In this document: positions 60,249 through 64,000 of the stretch, in pieces
How positions within the stretch are numbered: position 1 is the stretch's first letter
Layout of the letters: the number at the start of each line of letters is the position of its first letter
Origin: Vicinamibacterales bacterium
Lineage (GTDB): Bacteria; Acidobacteriota; Vicinamibacteria; Vicinamibacterales; UBA2999
Direction: 5' to 3'
DNA length: 64,000 nucleotides
Assembly: GCA_041394705.1 (NCBI GenBank)
Contig: JAWKHS010000018.1
Span: forward strand, 62,001-126,000
Program-made: the position numbers and the translations under genes
The notes under the pieces: model-generated
What the model was told of the DNA's origin: nothing
Seen by the model: only the letters and a program-made list of their open reading frames with translations
Database searches by the model: none

Positions 60249-60858
60249 GGTCATCTCCCACATGGCGCGAATCCTCCGTCGAGTCGTCGCGCCGTGCTCG
60301 GCCCGGCGGGCGAAGACCGCGGGGACGTCTTGCGCCACTCATAGAGGGGGAAGGCACGGAGTCGACCCCGGCCGCCGAGTGCGGCGCGATGTGGCGGGCG
60401 CCGTCGTGGACGGACGCGCCCGACGTGTCACGGTCAGCGTGGGCCCGGCCCATGCCGCGGCGTCCGCGTGCCCCGGGGGGGTAGCACGCGGGGCGACCGC
60501 GGCGGACGGCAGCGGTGCCCACGCTGGCCGGGCCTGACCGGCCGTTCACGCGCGTGCCGAACCTCGAGTGACGGCATCCTCGCGCACGCCGCACCGTCGA
60601 GGCGGTCCGGCGCGTCGTGCTGAGCCGGGTGGTCGACACGGATCGGCCCCGGCCACGTCCACCCGCGGCCTCCGACGAACGGTGTGCAAAATCACCGCAC
60701 CGTGGGTGATGCGTGGGGCGTAATGGGTGGATCGGCGGAAGCTCGGCCGAGATCCCTGCGCCGACGGCCGCGTACGCGCCTGTTCTTCGCACCGCATCGA
60801 GGCACGATGCTTGAAGCGCATTCCCAGAGAGCGGCATCGCCGCTCGGGGAGTCGCGCC
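60249..60858. other. 610-base intergenic region
   Basis: I find no supportable gene here. One small dyad is ATCACC (60691-60696)/GGTGAT (60705-60710). CGGTG-N8-CACCG overlaps it and would compete. A GC-rich run with GGGGGGG near 60476 also stands out. No ORF here has a ribosome site and sensible composition. The dyad might regulate the gene at 60859. Confidence 0.5.
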
Positions 60859-62097
60859 ATGACACAGACGACGTTCGCCAACGTTGCCTGCGCATGGGCC
60901 ATCGGGGTGGTTGTATTCGCTGCTGGCCCAGCCGTTGCGCAGGACGCTCAATCTTCCACCCAGCGCGCGGGCATTGCCGTCGAGCCTGGCGTGCACGTCA
61001 CCACCCGCCTCAACACCTCACGCCGGTTCTTCGGCCCGGTCGAAAGCGTGGACGCGGTGCGCGCCATGATGGCCAGGCCGGGTATGGCCGCGGACATCCA
61101 GGCCGTGTTCGAGTCGGCCGGCATCGGGTATCTCGGCGCGGAGGCCGTGCGCACGCTCACGGAGGCGACCGCCCTTCGCAACGTCACCGTGCCCGTCGGC
61201 TCGAAGCTGGAGTGGATGGCACTCCGGGAGCGCGGCACACCCGCCATTCTGCGGAACGTCCAGTGGGGGGGCGACACCGCGTTCGAGGCCTACGAGTTCA
61301 GCCTCGACGACGGCAACCGCGGCTACACCTTCGTGGTGCCCACGGCGTGCGCCAATCTCGCGCTGGCCAGCACGGGGCCGAGCCCCAGGGCCGCCGAGGC
61401 CGCGCGGGCCGCTGAACTGAAGCGTGCGGAGGACGCGCGGCGGGCCGCCGCCGAAGCAGCCGCGGCGCGGAAGGCCGACGAGGCGCGGAAGGCGGAAGAC
61501 GCGCGAAAGGCCGAGGACGCCCGGAAGGCCGAGGAGGCCCGGGTGGCCGAGGCGGCCCGGAAGGCCGAGGAGGCCAGAGCGGCCGAGGCCGCCCGGCAGG
61601 CCGCGGAGGCGGCCGAACGCGATCGGCGCGCCAAGGTCGATGCCTTCATCGAGATCCTGGGCGGCAAGGAGCGCCGGCTGCGCGCGGCCGACGTGGACGG
61701 CGTGACCGTCGAGAACGGGCAGTGCGCGGCGCTCGTCGGCGGCAAGGGCGGCCTGGATCTGCGTCTCGGCTCGTCGGGCTGGCGCGTGGCGCCCGGCATC
61801 GGCGTGGCCGTGAACACCGAGGAGACCGGCAACAGCAGCCTTTTCGGCGACGTCGAGCTGAACTACTGGGGCCAGAGCGAGAAGGGCTTCGTCGGCACCG
61901 GCGTCGGCGTGTGGGACGTGACGCACTCGGACACGATCACGGGGTCGTGGCTCCTGCACGGCGGCGTCCAGCTGGCGCGCACCGCCAGCGACGTGCGGTA
62001 CCTGCTCGTCGGCGAGGGACGGCTCTTCTTCGACCACGCCGACGACATCGACAACAACTACATGGTGTGGGCTGGCCTGCGCATCGTGTTCCGGTGA
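60859..62097 (+). CDS. Exported protein with Ala/Glu/Lys coiled coil and C-terminal beta-rich domain
   Basis: A 412-residue protein. A signal peptide (about 1-27, ending AVAQ) is followed by a globular part (about 30-180; VTTRLNTSRRFFGPVES, RNVTVPVGSKLEWMA). A coiled coil (about 190-260) made of six-residue repeats of the type EDARKA comes next, then a C-terminal domain (about 265-412: LRLGSSGWRVAPGIGVAVN and FGDVELNYWGQSEKGFVG) with alternating strands ending GLRIVFR, an outer-membrane-barrel-like C-terminus. This overall plan (stalk plus barrel) resembles OmpA/Omp-alpha-type envelope tethers, but I recognise no family. GGGGAG precedes the ATG. Confidence 0.72.
   Translation: MTQTTFANVACAWAIGVVVFAAGPAVAQDAQSSTQRAGIAVEPGVHVTTRLNTSRRFFGPVESVDAVRAMMARPGMAADIQAVFESAGIGYLGAEAVRTLTEATALRNVTVPVGSKLEWMALRERGTPAILRNVQWGGDTAFEAYEFSLDDGNRGYTFVVPTACANLALASTGPSPRAAEAARAAELKRAEDARRAAAEAAAARKADEARKAEDARKAEDARKAEEARVAEAARKAEEARAAEAARQAAEAAERDRRAKVDAFIEILGGKERRLRAADVDGVTVENGQCAALVGGKGGLDLRLGSSGWRVAPGIGVAVNTEETGNSSLFGDVELNYWGQSEKGFVGTGVGVWDVTHSDTITGSWLLHGGVQLARTASDVRYLLVGEGRLFFDHADDIDNNYMVWAGLRIVFR
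61429..61620 (+). repeat. Degenerate 18-base tandem repeat (coiled-coil coding)
   Basis: Roughly ten copies of an 18-base unit coding E-(D/E)-A-R-K-A, for example GCCGAGGACGCCCGGAAG. The unit is diverged in synonymous positions, so the repeat is probably under protein-level selection. Copy number could vary between strains. Confidence 0.65.
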
Positions 62098-62110
62098 CGC
62101 GGGTCGGCGG

Positions 62111-63580
62111 TCAAGCGGCCCGGGCCGGTCCGGTCTGGGCCGCGCCCGCGCCGGCCGCTGGCGCGCCGCCGAAGCCCACCCGCTGCATGCGGCCCCAGGT
62201 GTGATCGCCGCGGAAGTAGCGCCAGAACGCCTTCAGCCGGTACCACACCGTGATCTGCCGGTAGCCGAACGGCTCCAGGAACGCGAAGGCCACCAGGCGC
62301 AGCGTGTCCATCGGCCGCCGGTACCGGTGGAAGCTCACTTCTTCCATCAGGATCGCCGCCAGGGACAGGAGCGAGCCGAAGAGATACGCGGCCACGAAGA
62401 ACGCCAGCGCGAAGCGCGGCGACAGCGTGCCGGTCAGCGTGCAGCCGATGGTGATGACGAGGCCGGCCGCCTCCACCACAGGCGCCAGCAGCTCCGCCAC
62501 CAGGAAGTACGGCATCGCGATGAGCCCCGTCGCGCCGTACTTTGGATTCAGCAGCACGTGCCGGTGGGCCACCATCGTGGAGATGAGGCCGCGGTGCCAC
62601 CGCTCGCGCTGGCGGCCGAAGACCGCGATCGACGAGGGGACCTCCGTCCAGGCGACCGGGTCGGGGATGAAGACCACCTTCGCGCCGATGGCCTGCTCGC
62701 GCAGGTGGCGCTGCAGCCGCACGATCAGCTCGAAGTCCTCGGTCACGGTGCTCGTCGCGTAGCCGAGGATCTCGGTGAGGTAGTCGCGGCGGAAGAGCCC
62801 GAAGGCCCCGGAGATGATCAGGTTCCCGCCGAGCAGGTTCCACCCGAGCCGGCCGAACAGGAAGGCCCGCAGGTACTCGACCGTCTGGATGCCGGCCAGC
62901 CAGTGGCTGTCCACGCGCGCGTCCACCACGCGCCCCTCCTTGACCGTGCACGAGTTCACGACGCGGATCGTGCCGCCGACGGCCGCGATCTTCTGGTCGA
63001 ACAGGAACGGCCGCGCCAGGCGGAGCAGGGCGTCCGGCTCGATGAGCGTGTCGGCGTCGCAGGCCAGCGCGAACGGGTAGCGGGCGGCGTCCAGCGCCAC
63101 GTTGAGCGCGTCGGCCTTGCCGCCCCCGTGCTTGTCGACGACCAGCAGCTTCGACCACGTGCGGGACCGGTAGTAGCCGCGGACCAGCTTCGTGCGGAGG
63201 CGGCGCATGACGGCGGGTGGCACCTCGTAGAGGTCGTAGGCGTCGATGAGGCGCTGCAGCGTGTCGTCGGTCGAGCCGTCGTTGACGAGGACGACCTCGT
63301 AGTAGGGGTACTGCAGGGTGAGCAGCGCCCTGACGCTGTCCACGATCGTGACCGCCTCGTTGTGCGCGGGCACCAGGATGCTCACGCGCGGCACCGCGGA
63401 CGAGGTGAGGCTGCGGGCGAGCACGTCCTCGCTCCCGAACCGCCAGTGCGCGAAGAGCTGCGGCGCCGCCAGGACCAGCAGCAGCGCGAAGAACGAGTTC
63501 ACGTGCAGCATGTACCAGAGGATGGCGACGTCGGCCACCCGCAGGACCTCGAGGAACCACCAGTCGGCGTGGAGGGGCAC
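62111..63580 (-). CDS. Processive GT2 glycosyltransferase (polysaccharide synthase-like)
   Basis: A 489-residue membrane GT2. One or two helices (about 12-42) lead into the catalytic domain (about 65-300): SILVPAHNEAVTIVDSV, VLVNDGSTDDT, the DxD in LACDADTLIEP, the TED motif in STVTEDFELIVRL, and the product-grip motif RQRERWHRG. Four or more helices follow (about 345-470). This set is that of cellulose, chitin and poly-GlcNAc synthases. No accessory outer-membrane or deacetylase gene lies beside it. The GTG at 63580 fits the N-terminus; it follows the HEAT-repeat gene by 5 bases and may be co-translated with it. Confidence 0.9.
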   Translation of the reverse strand: MPLHADWWFLEVLRVADVAILWYMLHVNSFFALLLVLAAPQLFAHWRFGSEDVLARSLTSSAVPRVSILVPAHNEAVTIVDSVRALLTLQYPYYEVVLVNDGSTDDTLQRLIDAYDLYEVPPAVMRRLRTKLVRGYYRSRTWSKLLVVDKHGGGKADALNVALDAARYPFALACDADTLIEPDALLRLARPFLFDQKIAAVGGTIRVVNSCTVKEGRVVDARVDSHWLAGIQTVEYLRAFLFGRLGWNLLGGNLIISGAFGLFRRDYLTEILGYATSTVTEDFELIVRLQRHLREQAIGAKVVFIPDPVAWTEVPSSIAVFGRQRERWHRGLISTMVAHRHVLLNPKYGATGLIAMPYFLVAELLAPVVEAAGLVITIGCTLTGTLSPRFALAFFVAAYLFGSLLSLAAILMEEVSFHRYRRPMDTLRLVAFAFLEPFGYRQITVWYRLKAFWRYFRGDHTWGRMQRVGFGGAPAAGAGAAQTGPARAA

Positions 63581-63585
63581 GGCCG

Positions 63586-64000
63586 TCAGACCTCCGACAT
63601 CTCGACGACCGCCGGGGCCGACAGCCCCGAGACCAGGACCGCCATGTCGCGGGCCAGGGGATCGTCGCCGCGTGCCACGGCGAGGAGCTCGTCCTTGCCG
63701 TGGCCGCCGATCTGCGCCAGGGCCAGCGCCGCGCGGTAGCGCACCCACCACGATCGATCGCGAACCGCGACGGCGAGGGCGTCGGTGGCCGTCCTGACGC
63801 GCAGGGCGCCGAGCGCGCGGGCCGCCTGCGCCCGTACGCGCCAGTCGGCGTCGGCCAGGAGCGCGAGGAGTGCCGGAACCGTGTCGGGATCCGGGTGCCG
63901 GCGCAACGCCCGGGCGGCATGGACGCGGACCAGCGGCTCCGGGTGGCCGGCAAGCGTCACCACGCGGCCGAGCGCGGCGGGCGAGGCGAGCGCGCCGGCG
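63586..64000 (-). CDS. HEAT-repeat protein, C-terminal end (partial, runs off the right edge)
   Basis: The frame is open to the window end, so only the last 137 residues are visible. They are HEAT/PBS-lyase-like repeats: HPEPLVRVHAARALRRHPDP, DADWRVRAQAARALGALR, DRSWWVRYRAALALAQIGG, and a short tail VVEMSEV. The upstream 37 bases continue the repeats (ALASPAALGRVVTLAG), so the GTG at 63963 is not the true start. The gene precedes the processive GT2 synthase by 5 bases, which suggests a scaffold role for the synthase. Confidence 0.8.
   Translation of the reverse strand, partial: AGALASPAALGRVVTLAGHPEPLVRVHAARALRRHPDPDTVPALLALLADADWRVRAQAARALGALRVRTATDALAVAVRDRSWWVRYRAALALAQIGGHGKDELLAVARGDDPLARDMAVLVSGLSAPAVVEMSEV

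Noticed and set aside
1..64000. Insertion sequences, prophage, CRISPR, restriction or toxin-antitoxin genes, tRNA or rRNA
   Set aside because: I looked for transposase and integrase motifs, direct repeats, tRNA T-loop patterns and CRISPR-like spacing and found none that hold up.

Overview
This is a 64 kb chromosomal window of very high G+C (about 70% or more by eye), densely coded, with no insertion sequence, phage gene, CRISPR array, tRNA or rRNA that I can recognise. The gene content best fits a soil-type Acidobacteriota, probably near class Vicinamibacteria. This is an inference from the mix of families: an ECF sigma factor of the acidobacterial TIGR02999-like type fused in operon to a Ser/Thr kinase with TPRs, two NTT-HEAT transporters, DUF2330 with an RnfD-like protein, multihaem cytochromes, an MCE transporter and many secreted proteins. 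No marker gene such as 16S rRNA is present to prove it.

Layout. 1-2761: a CpxP/Spy-like periplasmic protein (cut by the left edge), divergent from an OmpR-type response regulator and its sensor kinase. 2783-9378: two divergent, distantly related NTT-type (ATP/ADP-translocase-fold) membrane proteins with HEAT repeats, one also carrying two cyclic-nucleotide-binding-like domains. 9549-15534: a small secreted protein, a PepSY membrane protein, a secreted CnaB/Ig-like repeat protein, methionyl-tRNA synthetase, and a tandem pair of paralogous lipoproteins. 15732-18206: a secreted zinc metalloprotease.

18250-33560 is an envelope-glycan region. A three-gene plus-strand set (membrane phosphotransferase/sulfatase-fold protein, MBOAT acyltransferase, AlgJ/AlgX-like SGNH protein) converges on a tightly coupled six-gene minus-strand operon (glycoside hydrolase-GT2 fusion, ABC exporter, two glycosyltransferases, PIG-L deacetylase, methyltransferase). 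A divergent membrane SGNH protein follows. Together these look like a pathway that builds, acylates and exports a glycan or glycolipid; the product is unknown.

33768-37007 encodes an alternative quinol:cytochrome c oxidoreductase: monohaem c, Rieske, fused b6/IV-type cytochrome b, and a nine-haem cytochrome c with a C-terminal anchor. 37056-38716: spondin-like lipoprotein and a propeller protein. 38817-42669: a complete MCE/Mla-like lipid transport operon with a BON-domain outer-membrane partner. 42790-46799: a TRAP transporter operon (TatT-DctP-DctQM fusion). 46842-53620: metallo-beta-lactamase-fold hydrolase, exonuclease III, TetR regulator with palindromic sites, an exported methyltransferase, an N4-glycosyl-asparaginase, and an unbroken RnfD-like/DUF2330 reading frame with an internal start. 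53794-55553: SoxC/SorA-like molybdoenzyme plus its cytochrome c. 55563-58636: ECF sigma factor and kinase-TPR. 58755-64000: secreted fibronectin-III protein, a coiled-coil protein with a C-terminal beta-rich domain, a processive GT2 synthase and the end of a HEAT-repeat protein cut by the right edge.

Most genes sit in operons with ATGA, GTGA or TGATG overlaps, and GTG starts are frequent, so several start choices are tentative and are marked as such.
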